Source: Bacillus chungangensis
Lineage (GTDB): Bacteria > Bacillota > Bacilli > Bacillales > Bacillaceae_C
Length of the DNA: 64,000 nucleotides
Reading direction: 5' to 3'
Assembly: GCF_030812995.1 (NCBI RefSeq)
Contig: NZ_JAUSTT010000018.1
Location: 45,327-109,326 of the forward strand
Below the pieces are notes generated by a model, which worked only from the letters and a program-made list of their open reading frames with translations, did no database searches and had not been told where the DNA came from. The translations under genes were made by a program, and so were the position numbers. Within the stretch, counting starts at the first letter, position 1, and the number at the start of each line of letters is the position of its first letter. Below are positions 8,404 through 17,089 of this stretch, in pieces.

Positions 8404-10431
8404 CTATTGACCCATTCCGAATTGTTGCATTAAATAAGCTGACTGCGAGTTTGCACGCTGTATTGCTTGTTCCATTCTCGTATATTGACGCCAGTAGCGT
8501 TCTTCCACCATTTTTAAGCGTTCCGTATAACGATCAATTCGTTTATCGACATCATCTATTTCTTTTCCGATTGCAAAGTCATTATTACCTGATTTATCCT
8601 GCCCAGCTTTTAGCCTTAGTTTCTCCATTATATCGGTGGCATCATCGTAAAGACGTCGGATGACTCCTTTTTCATTTTCGCCGCCATCATCGCCGCCGCG
8701 AAATAGATTTTCAACTGATTCAGGATCGGCTTCCAATGCTGCTTTTAATTTTTCTTCATTGATTTCGAGCTTACCACCAGAAAGATAGTCTTTTGTCGTT
8801 GTTATGCCAATACTAGCAAGTTGCTTGAACATCCCATCATTTTCAACACTCCCATACAAGGAGATCCGCATTTGTGATAGCGCAGAAGAGAGTATGACAT
8901 CGCCTTTTAGCAATCCACTTTTAGCTTTTTCCTCCCACGCTTCCTGTTGTTTATCAGAAAGCTCCCCCTTCTGTTCATCTGTCAAAGGAAGGAAATCTCG
9001 ATAACGTTTTTCAGAAGTTTTGTTCTGGATCATATCAATGAGCTTATTGTATTCATTAACGAAATTAACAATATTGTCGAATGTTTTTTGATTATCGTTG
9101 CCAATCGTTATCGTTTGTTCTTCATCAAATGTTTGCTTTAATGTAATCGTAACGCCATTCATCGTAAACGTGTTTGAACTCCGTTCTGTAGCCAAACCGT
9201 TAATGGTAAGCACTGCATTTTGCCCTTCCGTATAGTGCTTATTTTCAAATTGCAACAGCTTATGAAGAAAGTCGCCATTGGTAATGATATCAGGCTCGTC
9301 ATTGACTTCATTAAACTTCCCTGTCTCCGACCTCGTAAGTGAGATGCGGTCCGTATGAGCATCATAGAACATGTTGACACCAAGTTTTGATTCGTTTACC
9401 TTTTTCATTACATGATTTAGCGTTTCATTCCCTTGGATAATAAAGTTTTCACTCATTTCCCCATTTGATGTATGAGTTGTCAGGTTAAATGTAGCATAAT
9501 GCTGTTTGTAAGAAACAGAAATTTCTGTTCCTTCTTCTTGATTTTCTGTGAAAGTAATAACACCTGTTTCTTTATCGACAGTTCCAATAACCTCGCCATC
9601 ACTGCTTATCAGCTCTGTCAACCCTTCGCTATTTGTCTTTGCTTCATATTTCTTATTATTAATCTGAACAGTCAATTCTGCAATCGACCCTCTACCTAAA
9701 TTCCACGTTTTAATGCCATTCTCTGAAGCCGTACGCGTATCTGTTTTTTCATCAAGGATATAATCGACTTTAACCGTACTGCCTTTCTTGACTTCCGAAC
9801 CGAATTGCATTGTGCCATCTTCTTTTACTAACACTTCATTGTCTTTTAAAACCGCACTTTCATCGGTGACAACTTGAAACGTTTTTCCGTTTACTTTCAC
9901 AGACATTTTAGCTAAATCCTGCAACTTAGCATTTTCGATATTGAGATTAATCTCTTTTGTATCTTCCTTGGTATCAATGTTTTTATGTTGCACAACACCT
10001 TCCGACCACTGAAAGTCGTTCCCTGCTGCGAATTTATCCATTTGGCTATACAAGCCTTTATTGACATCGATTTTTTCTCCACTTGAGATAGCATCATCAT
10101 TTAGCATATAAGCTGCTTTAGCTAGCTGCTTTACATTTGATATTGTATAAGATCCTCTGCTAGCTGCGGCAGAAGCAACCGCGCTTAGTTTTGCCTCATC
10201 ACTAGATGCTACTGTTCTTGTTTTATATGAGGATTCTCGTCTCATATCAAATAATAAATTCCTAAATTGGAAAAATGATGCATTTATTTCTCGATAATCA
10301 TTACGTTTCCATTCCAATATTTGTTTCTTTTGTTTCAGCTTATCTAGTGGAATCCGCTCTACGTTCATTAAATCGCGGACAATAGAATCAATATCCATAC
10401 CGCTTGCTAATCCACCCACGCGCATCACCAT
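8404..10431 (-). CDS. fliD: Flagellar filament cap protein FliD, enlarged
   Basis: FliD (HAP2) caps the growing filament and helps flagellin subunits fold at the tip. The start at 10431 (MVMRVGGLASGMDIDSIV) follows GGAG with 8-base spacing, and the N-terminal GGLASGMD pattern is diagnostic. The C-terminal coiled region (RIDRYTERLKMVEERYWRQY...MQQFGMGQ) matches FliD_C. At 675 residues it is much longer than the roughly 500 of B. subtilis FliD. The extra length sits in the middle, which is the outward-facing part of the cap. It is downstream of flaG, in the same order as B. subtilis. Confidence 0.96.
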   Translation of the reverse strand: MVMRVGGLASGMDIDSIVRDLMNVERIPLDKLKQKKQILEWKRNDYREINASFFQFRNLLFDMRRESSYKTRTVASSDEAKLSAVASAAASRGSYTISNVKQLAKAAYMLNDDAISSGEKIDVNKGLYSQMDKFAAGNDFQWSEGVVQHKNIDTKEDTKEINLNIENAKLQDLAKMSVKVNGKTFQVVTDESAVLKDNEVLVKEDGTMQFGSEVKKGSTVKVDYILDEKTDTRTASENGIKTWNLGRGSIAELTVQINNKKYEAKTNSEGLTELISSDGEVIGTVDKETGVITFTENQEEGTEISVSYKQHYATFNLTTHTSNGEMSENFIIQGNETLNHVMKKVNESKLGVNMFYDAHTDRISLTRSETGKFNEVNDEPDIITNGDFLHKLLQFENKHYTEGQNAVLTINGLATERSSNTFTMNGVTITLKQTFDEEQTITIGNDNQKTFDNIVNFVNEYNKLIDMIQNKTSEKRYRDFLPLTDEQKGELSDKQQEAWEEKAKSGLLKGDVILSSALSQMRISLYGSVENDGMFKQLASIGITTTKDYLSGGKLEINEEKLKAALEADPESVENLFRGGDDGGENEKGVIRRLYDDATDIMEKLRLKAGQDKSGNNDFAIGKEIDDVDKRIDRYTERLKMVEERYWRQYTRMEQAIQRANSQSAYLMQQFGMGQ

Positions 10432-10509
10432 GTTGAACACTCCTTAAATTTTTATTTCGTTATGTTTCCCAAAATACAAATTGATTCTAGTAATACTTAA
10501 CTCCTTTTA

Positions 10510-10869
10510 CTAGATTTTCTTGTCTACCATCAAGCCTACAAATTCTGTCATTGCGGCAAACATGTCCAATAATTTTTTTGGTGGGATTTCTCGAATAATT
10601 TCGTTCGTTTCTTGATCGATAATCGTAACATAATATTCATTTAATTGATCATGAAACTCGAATTTCAAGTGACGATGAGAGTTTTCCATCACTTCGTTCA
10701 TGACTTGAACTACATGATCGATTTCTTTTTTTGGAAAAATCCCGTCTCTCCAATCCTTTGCATCAGACTGAACTATGTTCGATACAGCCGCTGCTTTACT
10801 TATTTCACTCTTAAGACTATCAGCGATGAGATTAGTAGAACCAATCTTGCCCCCAAATCGTTCAATCAT
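10510..10869 (-). CDS. flaG: FlaG family protein
   Basis: A 119-residue protein with the FlaG core (LKFEFHDQLNEYYVTIID, then IIREIPPKKLLDMFAAM). FlaG proteins are linked to filament length control, but their mechanism is not settled. It is the first gene of the flaG-fliD unit, 78 bases before fliD, and has a sigma-D-type promoter at 10911-10937. It corresponds to yvyC of B. subtilis. Confidence 0.93.
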   Translation of the reverse strand: MIERFGGKIGSTNLIADSLKSEISKAAAVSNIVQSDAKDWRDGIFPKKEIDHVVQVMNEVMENSHRHLKFEFHDQLNEYYVTIIDQETNEIIREIPPKKLLDMFAAMTEFVGLMVDKKI

Positions 10870-10910
10870 AACGTTCTCTTCCCTTCACCATTTTAAATTG
10901 TCTAATTATA

Positions 10911-10937
10911 TTATCGGGTTAGACTTCTTATTGTTTA
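10911..10937 (-). promoter_or_regulatory. Sigma-D promoter of flaG-fliD
   Basis: Minus strand TAAA (10934-10937), 15-base spacer, CCCGATAA (10911-10918). This matches 6 of 8 positions of the sigma-D -10 GCCGATAT at the canonical spacing. Confidence 0.75.
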
Positions 10938-11060
10938 GCAAATGGAAGCGAAAATGAATTACTTACATGCACAAATTTTCCCCTATTAAATTTAATCGTA
11001 AGACTCCACCTTCTTTAATGAAATGGTTTTACAAACAAACTTAATAAATCATCGAAAATT

Positions 11061-11325
11061 TTTATCCCACATCTAACTGGCAGTAAGCCCCTACCTAAAG
11101 AGTAAAAAAATCTAAGCGCTGGGTAGGGATAACGGAAATTTATATGTCCGTTTCGTTCGGGTCAGCAGAATGCTTGGTCAAAAGGCATTGTCACATGACA
11201 AGAAGTGCTTCGGCATCCATAAATCGTACGTGGAAAAACGATTCCTTCTTTTTCGAGGATGTTCGTTCTTAGCTTGAACTCTATACATGTTGAGAACCCC
11301 TTCACTACTAGAAAGTTTCACTTTG
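11061..11325 (-). repeat. Dispersed bcr1-like repeat, copy 3 (extended, diverged)
   Basis: Inverted copy starting TTTATCCCACATCTAACTGG at 11061 and ending GAAAGTTTCACTTTG near 11325. The final TTTAT is degraded. The inner region keeps recognisable insert segments (CGTTCGGGTC, TTTTTCGAGGA) but is the most diverged of the long copies. Confidence 0.75.
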
Positions 11326-11418
11326 TTTGATGTAAAGAATAAGTGATGTTTCATGAGGAATCACCCATAAATGGAAATAGAACACACTTGACATTTTTTA
11401 AATTAATCATGATTCATC

Positions 11419-11447
11419 TTGACGTTGCTTTGAAAAGGTGCTAAGAT
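11419..11447 (+). promoter_or_regulatory. Sigma-A promoter of the putative small RNA
   Basis: TTGACG (11419-11424), 17-base spacer, TAAGAT (11442-11447). Both hexamers match consensus at 5 of 6 positions. Confidence 0.7.
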
Positions 11448-11454
11448 GTAGACA

Positions 11455-11594
11455 ATCAATAATTTCTCAAAGACTTAACCTCTCTTATATAGATGATAGG
11501 AAAAGGGCTCTGAGAGAATTATCCATAAGTATGTATGACCTCCGAAGTATGTATGTTGAAATGCCCTCTAGCTTATTGTAGAGGGTATTTTTAT
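11455..11594 (+). ncRNA. Putative small RNA or leader, about 140 nt
   Basis: A well-placed promoter upstream and a clear intrinsic terminator (stem 11564-11570 with 11579-11585 plus U-tail) bound a transcript of about 140 nt with no credible ORF. Near its 3' end an 11-base direct repeat AAGTATGTATG (11527-11537 and 11545-11555) flanks ACCTCCG, which contains an anti-Shine-Dalgarno-like CCUCC. A TTTCTCA...TGAGAGAA pairing is possible in the 5' half. I do not recognise a known riboswitch or sRNA family. It could be a base-pairing sRNA that covers ribosome binding sites, or an attenuated leader of the gene at 11735, whose start lies about 140 bases beyond the terminator. Confidence 0.6.
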
Positions 11595-11595
11595 T
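11559..11595 (+). terminator. Terminator of the putative small RNA
   Basis: CCCTCTA / TAGAGGG stem extended by AAAT / ATTT pairs across a G-T wobble, then TATTTTTATTTG. Confidence 0.85.
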
Positions 11596-11734
11596 TGCTT
11601 AGCACTTAGCACGAGAGAAAACTCGTGCTTTTTAACATATTCTCCATAAAAGGGGCATCCACCCAAGAATTTAAAGGTATAGGTACATATCCTGTAGGGA
11701 AGCAAAAAAATGAAATTAGAGGAGGAACAAAAAG

Positions 11735-12052
11735 ATGCAACCTATGCCTTATGAAACGACGTTAACTTACGGTCCTGAAATGGATGTTAGTTACTATGAG
11801 GCACCCTCATATAGCCATCTCTCTATGGATTCATCCTATCAACAAGAACCTTATTATTTTCGAAACAGAGAAGCGGATGAAAGAATTCGACCATTTGGTT
11901 TTGGTCGCCCATTTTTTGGCGGACCTTTTTTCGGAGGACCTTTTTTCGGAGCTCCTTTTTTAGGCGGGGTATTAGGCGGATTAGCAGGGAGTGTATTATT
12001 TAATCCATACCTTTATGGTCCACCATATTATCCTTATGGATATGTATGGTAA
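11735..12052 (+). CDS. Gly/Phe/Pro/Tyr-rich small protein with GGPFF repeats (coat-like, unassigned)
   Basis: A 105-residue product starting MQPMPYETTLTYGPE behind an excellent GAGGAGG site. Residues about 55-80 contain tandem GGPFF units encoded by 15-bp DNA repeats, then GGVLGGLAGSVLF and a Tyr/Pro-rich tail ending YGPPYYPYGYVW. This composition is typical of small structural proteins of Bacillus spores (coat or exosporium), but no named family is recognised and no mother-cell sigma-E/K promoter was seen convincingly. A weak hairpin follows at 12126-12162. The function is inferred from composition only. Confidence 0.75.
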   Translation: MQPMPYETTLTYGPEMDVSYYEAPSYSHLSMDSSYQQEPYYFRNREADERIRPFGFGRPFFGGPFFGGPFFGAPFLGGVLGGLAGSVLFNPYLYGPPYYPYGYVW

Positions 12053-12125
12053 ATAGAGAAAATGAAGATCGTCAGCTTTAGAGACGTAAAATAAATTTTT
12101 TTTCATCACGGACATTAGTAAAATA

Positions 12126-12162
12126 GAAGTGGTAAGGGAGAATAGACATCGCTTACCGCTTC
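12126..12162 (+). terminator. Possible terminator after the GGPFF protein gene
   Basis: GAAGTGGTAAG pairs with CTTACCGCTTC across one G-T wobble. The T-tract after it is weak. Confidence 0.5.
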
Positions 12163-12852
12163 CAATCTTCCATTTTATCAAACCTCTCTCCTGTATTATT
12201 TTCCCTTTCATATAGGGAACTTTGCAGATAATGGGCTTTGCGCTCAAAGCTTTACCAGATGTGTGTACATTTTTTCAGAAGATGAGTTTTTGAGCTTATT
12301 ATTAGCTTAGATAATCATTCAAATCCTTTTGCAGAAACATACTGAACCGACTTAAACGCTTGATTTACTGTTTTCAAGATGTACGCAAATGTACTTCCCG
12401 TTTAGGATCGTTCACTTCACCAGCTTAAACTCGCTGCTTTACATCCACATCTCCTTTATCTTTTCACTTGTTTCTTGGCTGAATTTGCCCAATGTCTTAT
12501 TTACCTTTTTGGTGTCATAAGAAGATTGTTCTGCTTCCGAATTTCCTCGGTAACAACTCGCCCATCCCTTTCCTTTCTCCCCTTGCTTGTGATGCTTCAA
12601 TAAAAAGCGCTGAGTTCCGAAGGATTGTTTGCTCAGCACTATGATCATTGCTATAATCTGTGTTATTTCCTAAGAATCTGTTTCAAGTCGTTACCGTCTT
12701 ATATCTACTCCACTGTTCTTTGAATCATATGACGGTTCAACATCAGTTGTCTGTTTATTTGTGTAATGAGTAATTATTTGAACTGCGTTTGCAGTTGTAT
12801 CTGTTACCTTCAATGATTCATTCGATCATTACTTTTCCCCTATAAACTCACG
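12163..12852. other. Gene-poor region
   Basis: About 690 bases with only short frames. A 69-codon minus-strand frame (12439-12648) shows no recognisable family or convincing start and may be part of a decayed gene. Nothing is supported. Confidence 0.4.
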
Positions 12853-12888
12853 CAAAAAACCGGATATGCCTATCATCGCATTCCGGTT
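12853..12888 (-). terminator. Terminator of the fliB unit
   Basis: Minus strand AACCGGAATGC pairs with GCATATCCGGTT, then TTTT. It lies about 195 bases beyond the stop of the 13084-13452 gene. Confidence 0.75.
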
Positions 12889-13083
12889 ATCGAAGTGTGT
12901 TAATAGCGTTTTCACACAAGTGTTGTTATGAGCATTTTGACATCATGCCTTATCAATGAATCAGCAAAAATGAATAACAATAACGTCTTCATTGACCGTT
13001 CGTTTTTAAGAGTTCCTTTTCGTTCAATCATATCAGCAATGTTCTACTACAGTTCTAACTAAACCTTGCTGATGATGTACTGT

Positions 13084-13452
13084 TTACGAGAGTATATAAG
13101 GACGTAAATTGGTCAATATATTTTCTTTCAAGCTTTGAAAATGAGGCATTATCTTTCTCTTTAATATGATGTTGATTTCTTCAAAGCGGCTATTTTCATA
13201 GCTTTTAATGACGTCTTCCATTGCATCTTTCAATGGACTGTAGTACTCTTCAAGATGGTTGAAAGATAGTTGTTTTGAAAAAGGGGAAATTGACTTTTCG
13301 ATTTCAAATATTGCAGTGAAGACATCACTAAATAACGGCAGCGCTTGTTCAAAATATCCTGATTCTAGTTGCAAATGAATATGATTCAAAGCTTCTTCGC
13401 ACGTTTCAAATAATTCATTTATTCGTCTCATTACATCTATATATTTTTCCAA
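13084..13452 (-). CDS. Small helical protein downstream of fliB, function unknown
   Basis: A 122-residue, apparently all-helical acidic protein (MEKYIDVMRRINELFETCEEAL...). It has no signal or membrane segment. It uses a TTG start 9 bases after AGGA and lies only 40 bases after fliB on the same strand, so it is probably co-transcribed with it. No family is recognised. Its size and helical character recall flagellar export chaperones, and the neighbour suggests a link to flagellin methylation, but this is inference from position only. Confidence 0.7.
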   Translation of the reverse strand: MEKYIDVMRRINELFETCEEALNHIHLQLESGYFEQALPLFSDVFTAIFEIEKSISPFSKQLSFNHLEEYYSPLKDAMEDVIKSYENSRFEEINIILKRKIMPHFQSLKENILTNLRPYILS

Positions 13453-13492
13453 TTTTGCACATCCTTTGGTCTGTTTATAGAAGTTTTATCCG

Positions 13493-14737
13493 TTAGTTTT
13501 TAATTAAAATGGCCATAAATGCCATCGTGGTAAAACCATTCTCCGTTAATAATTTTTCAATTTCTCTAAGATAAGAATGATTGTGCTCTACTACTCTTGA
13601 AAAGGATTGAATCAATCGAATCACATGATCAGGAGAAAATTCCTTTTTATAATACCCCGCCATCCCAATCAAATGGAGTTTAATCATGGCGTAATGTACA
13701 ATGAACAGCACATATTCATCAAAAACATGTTTCCCCCTGTTGATTGGAAACAAGTTCTTAAAAACGTAATGAACAAGATAATTTTCAAGAATATAATCAT
13801 GCTTTTTCATGAATGGCAAATAATATGTATCATGTGCTTCTTGATAGCACACAGAGATGTTTTCGATAGTATTCCCTACTGTATAATTTATTCCTATCAA
13901 CATCTCTTTAAAACATTGCATATACCTCTCGTGATTTCCCCCCTTAAACAACCGTAGATCCGTAAGTTCCTTCACTAATTTCATCTGAATCGTAGTTAAA
14001 GCAGGAATAGTCGATAAACTTTCGTCTAGCTCGTGTTTCTCCATCATTGTTGTATAAGAAGCGATGAGTTGTGGTATATATTCGATTTTTTTTTCATTCA
14101 CATATTCTTGCAGCTTTTGATAAAACATTCCTAAAATAATTAAGCGGTCAGTTAACGAATAGTGACGATTTTGGATTACTTGGATGGTGAAAATCCGCAG
14201 GTCCCAGAAGTGGTGCTCTATCTGATTGACATCTCTATTCATCGTATCTATTTTTTTGGATGGTTCATCACGCAACGTTGTTGTATACGCTGCTATTTCT
14301 TCAAACTCTATTCTCTCTGTATTGAGGAGAGCAAGCCGAGCCGCTTCTGGACAAGACATCGTTGCCGACTTTTCGAGGGTATTGTTCACTTGATTCGTTA
14401 TTCTTGGATAAGTACTACAAGTGACAGATAGATAATCTTCTCCTAATTTTTCTTGAATGCTGCAAAGCTTTTGTTCATTTAAAAGGGGACAATCCCCACT
14501 TGCATTTAAGTTTATTTTCGCATAATATTTTTTACTTGGAGTAGATCGATTTCGTTTTATATGCTTTTTTAAATCTTGTTTGATCTCCTTATTGGCAAGA
14601 TTGGTGTACTTTTTATAGGTATCATGATCGACACTAATACGCCAGCCCCGGCAACAAGTGTCTTCACATGCTGAGCCAATACAAGAAAAGGTTTTGATAT
14701 AGGAAGGTACTAAGATGCTTCGCTGCTTCGCTGTCAT
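13493..14737 (-). CDS. fliB: Flagellin lysine-N-methylase
   Basis: FliB methylates surface lysines of flagellin, probably with a radical-SAM or Fe-S-type mechanism that is not fully established. The 414-residue protein has the N-terminal cysteine cluster CIGSACEDTCCRGW (residues about 15-28) and further conserved cysteines in CPLLNEQKLC, LSVTCSTYPR and MSCPEA, as in the FliB/YkgJ-like family. The start at 14737 follows GGAG with 9-base spacing. The gene sits beside the flagellin gene, its presumed substrate. B. subtilis lacks this gene at this place, so it is an insertion into the otherwise conserved block. Confidence 0.88.
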   Translation of the reverse strand: MTAKQRSILVPSYIKTFSCIGSACEDTCCRGWRISVDHDTYKKYTNLANKEIKQDLKKHIKRNRSTPSKKYYAKINLNASGDCPLLNEQKLCSIQEKLGEDYLSVTCSTYPRITNQVNNTLEKSATMSCPEAARLALLNTERIEFEEIAAYTTTLRDEPSKKIDTMNRDVNQIEHHFWDLRIFTIQVIQNRHYSLTDRLIILGMFYQKLQEYVNEKKIEYIPQLIASYTTMMEKHELDESLSTIPALTTIQMKLVKELTDLRLFKGGNHERYMQCFKEMLIGINYTVGNTIENISVCYQEAHDTYYLPFMKKHDYILENYLVHYVFKNLFPINRGKHVFDEYVLFIVHYAMIKLHLIGMAGYYKKEFSPDHVIRLIQSFSRVVEHNHSYLREIEKLLTENGFTTMAFMAILIKN

Positions 14738-14927
14738 TTTTCATTGCTCCTTTTTTAAAAACCTATCATGCTACTATTTATATATCGGGCATTTTCTTTG
14801 TTTTTGAAGTACATCCTATAGAATAAAGACGCATAATAGTATAAAAGCTATCTCACTAATCTCCTTCCCATCACCATTTCTCACTTGAACAGTAACCAAA
14901 CATCACATCCTTTTCACTCCGAAGTAA

Positions 14928-14964
14928 AAAATGGGGACCCTAGTAAAACTAGAGTCCCCATTTT
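14928..14964 (-). terminator. Terminator of hag
   Basis: AAAATGGGGAC and GTCCCCATTTT arms (14928-14944 with 14949-14964, one mismatch) and a T-run on the minus strand. A strong intrinsic terminator, as expected for a highly expressed gene. Confidence 0.92.
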
Positions 14965-14972
14965 ATCAAAGA

Positions 14973-16463
14973 TTAACGTAATAATTGAAGTACACCTTGT
15001 GGTTGTTGGTTTGCTTGCGCTAACATAGCTTGAGATGCTTGTGTAAGGATGTTGTTCTTCGTGAACTCCATCATTTCTTTCGCCATATCAACGTCACGGA
15101 TACGTGATTCAGCTGCTGTTAAGTTTTCTGAAGATGTACCTAAGTTGTTAATAGTGTGCTCTAAACGGTTTTGGAACGCACCAAGCTTAGAACGCTCTGC
15201 AGAAACTTTTTCAATTGCATCGTTGATTATTTTAACTGCATCAGCCGCACTATCGTGATCTAATACATTTAATGCACTTCCTACTGCAACGTTGTTTGTA
15301 CCATTTGTTACTTCCAATCCTTCTGTAACAGTTGTACCAACTAATCCTAGTTTGCTAGCACTCATATTGCCAATGTCAAGTTGCATTGTTTGGTTTTTAT
15401 TTGCACCGATTTGCAACGTAGCTTTAAATGATTCTCCATCACCAGTTGTTTTGCTAACTTTTGGTCCATCTTCAGAAGCTGTTACTTGCGTTAAGGTGAT
15501 ACTTTTCTCATCAGTACCAACTGAAGCTGTATACTTTCCAGAAGCGGCAATGTTATCAGCTAGCTCAGTCAAGTCTTTAAAACCGTTAGCACCTTCACCA
15601 TTGTAAACATAAGTCTCGTCATCAATTACTATTTTTTGGCCATCTCTAAGTTCTGATGTATCTAATTTGAATGAGTAAACCCCTTCTGTTCCCGGTTCTT
15701 TTTCTGTACCTGTAACACCTGTTGTTTTTACTTCAAATTGTCCTTTTACAGTATTATTAGTACTGTCGAAAGCTAATGCTGTATCTGAAGCAACTTTTTG
15801 TGTGAACGTTACTTTATTTCCATTAACTTGAATGTCATAATTCCCACTTATAGTAGTGTCAGCTTGAATAGCTTTGATAGTTGTTTCAATATCAGTTGTC
15901 CAATTAATTGCTGTGCCGCCATCAATTGTAACACTTTCACCTGTAGCTAACCCAGTAAGGTCAATTTCGTATACACCCTTTACTGGAGCAGGGTCATATG
16001 TTGCAACTTTTCCAGGTGTTGTAGTTGTCACTGCAATATCTTCCACACCACCGTTTAACAATTTCTTCGTGTTAAACTCAGTTGTGTTGGAAATACGGTT
16101 GATTTCTGATGTTAATTGGTTGATTTCTTTTTGGATTTCTGCGCGGTCGCTGTCAGCGTTTGTATCGTTACCAGCTTGAACTGCAAGTTCACGCATACGT
16201 TGAAGGATTGCGTGTGTTTCGTTTAATGCACCTTCAGCTGTTTGGATAAGGGAAATACCGTCTTGAGCGTTTTTAGATGCCATGTCTAAACCGCGGATTT
16301 GTGCGCGCATTTTTTCGGAAATTGCTAGACCTGCTGCATCGTCGCCTGCACGGTTAATTTTTAATCCAGAAGATAATTTTTCCATGTTTTTGGATGCTGC
16401 GGTTGATCCCATAGAAAGTTGACGATGAGTGTTCAACGCGGCAATGTTATGATTGATAATCAT
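14973..16463 (-). CDS. hag: Flagellin, with large central variable domain
   Basis: The main filament protein. The start at 16463 (MIINHNIAALNTHRQL) follows AAGGAGG; an upstream in-frame extension is rejected. N-terminal D0/D1 (about 1-140) and C-terminal D1/D0 (about 376-496, ending QQPQGVLQLLR) are highly conserved. The 496-residue total is far longer than B. subtilis Hag (about 304). The extra 200 or so residues form a Thr/Lys/Asp-rich central region that would be exposed on the filament surface. A sigma-D promoter, a structured leader with a CsrA-type hairpin, and nearby csrA, fliW, fliS and fliB suggest control at transcription and translation and possible lysine methylation. Confidence 0.98.
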   Translation of the reverse strand: MIINHNIAALNTHRQLSMGSTAASKNMEKLSSGLKINRAGDDAAGLAISEKMRAQIRGLDMASKNAQDGISLIQTAEGALNETHAILQRMRELAVQAGNDTNADSDRAEIQKEINQLTSEINRISNTTEFNTKKLLNGGVEDIAVTTTTPGKVATYDPAPVKGVYEIDLTGLATGESVTIDGGTAINWTTDIETTIKAIQADTTISGNYDIQVNGNKVTFTQKVASDTALAFDSTNNTVKGQFEVKTTGVTGTEKEPGTEGVYSFKLDTSELRDGQKIVIDDETYVYNGEGANGFKDLTELADNIAASGKYTASVGTDEKSITLTQVTASEDGPKVSKTTGDGESFKATLQIGANKNQTMQLDIGNMSASKLGLVGTTVTEGLEVTNGTNNVAVGSALNVLDHDSAADAVKIINDAIEKVSAERSKLGAFQNRLEHTINNLGTSSENLTAAESRIRDVDMAKEMMEFTKNNILTQASQAMLAQANQQPQGVLQLLR

Positions 16464-16486
16464 GTTCGATTTCCTCCTTGAATGTG

Positions 16487-16508
16487 TGGTCCACATCCGT
16501 ATGGACCA
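16487..16508 (-). promoter_or_regulatory. Putative CsrA-binding hairpin (BS1-like) in hag leader
   Basis: On the transcript, TGGTCCA and TGGACCA form a perfect 7-bp stem around an 8-base loop containing ACGGA, the ANGGA core bound by CsrA. A second GGA lies in the Shine-Dalgarno AAGGAGG (16473-16479). This two-site layout matches the known CsrA repression of hag in B. subtilis. Confidence 0.75.
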
Positions 16509-16574
16509 TTGTTTTATTGGTCGTAAACAGGTTGCCAAGGGCGGCCGTCCCCTGCCTTCCTGCTTACAACATAT

Positions 16575-16600
16575 ATATCGGCTCCATTTACAATTGTTTA
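16575..16600 (-). promoter_or_regulatory. Sigma-D promoter of hag
   Basis: TAAA (16597-16600), 14-base spacer, perfect GCCGATAT (16575-16582) on the minus strand. It gives a leader of about 105 nt before the hag start. Confidence 0.9.
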
Positions 16601-16859
16601 ATCGTTTTTGTCATTTTTTCGATTTTATTTTTTCTTTTTGGCGAAAAAATAGATGAACGACAGATTTCTTCTTCATGATAAAGACAAAATATGCTTTGCC
16701 GGTGCTTAATTTCTCCTGTTATTCATTCGCTAAATACATGTTTATTAGACAGATTCTATAGCGTGTACATCTTAAAATAAGAATCTGTTGTTTTCGTCAG
16801 CTTCTACGTCCCCGAATTTCTATTATTTTAAGTTTGAATATTGGACGATTTTGTTATGT

Positions 16860-17087
16860 TCATTCCTTATCTGTTTTCGGCAGGAGTGTGAAGAGATCAG
16901 CGATCGCTTCGGAAGCAGCTTCGTTTTCCGCTTGAATCTGAAGATAGACTTCTTTGCGATGGATTTCGATATTTTGCGGTGCTTGAATGCCGATCTTTAC
17001 TTGATCGCCACGGATTTCAGCAATCGTGATTTCAATATCAGGGCCAATTTGAATCACTTCGCCTTTTTTTCTCGTTAAAATAAGCAT
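16860..17087 (-). CDS. csrA: Carbon storage regulator CsrA
   Basis: CsrA is a dimeric RNA-binding protein that blocks hag translation by covering its ribosome binding site. The 75-residue product ([15 protein letters not shown]...) has the family's normal length and beta-strand pattern; the RNA-binding R in the IEIHR segment is present. The ATG at 17087 lies 2 bases beyond the fliW stop, so the two are translationally linked. FliW, its antagonist, is the gene just upstream. Confidence 0.97.
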   Translation of the reverse strand: MLILTRKKGEVIQIGPDIEITIAEIRGDQVKIGIQAPQNIEIHRKEVYLQIQAENEAASEAIADLFTLLPKTDKE

Positions 17088-17089
17088 AT

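Noticed and set aside
12439..12648. A 69-codon minus-strand frame that might be a small gene
   Set aside because: No plausible ribosome binding site with the start, no recognisable family and no conserved pattern; treated as gene-poor DNA.
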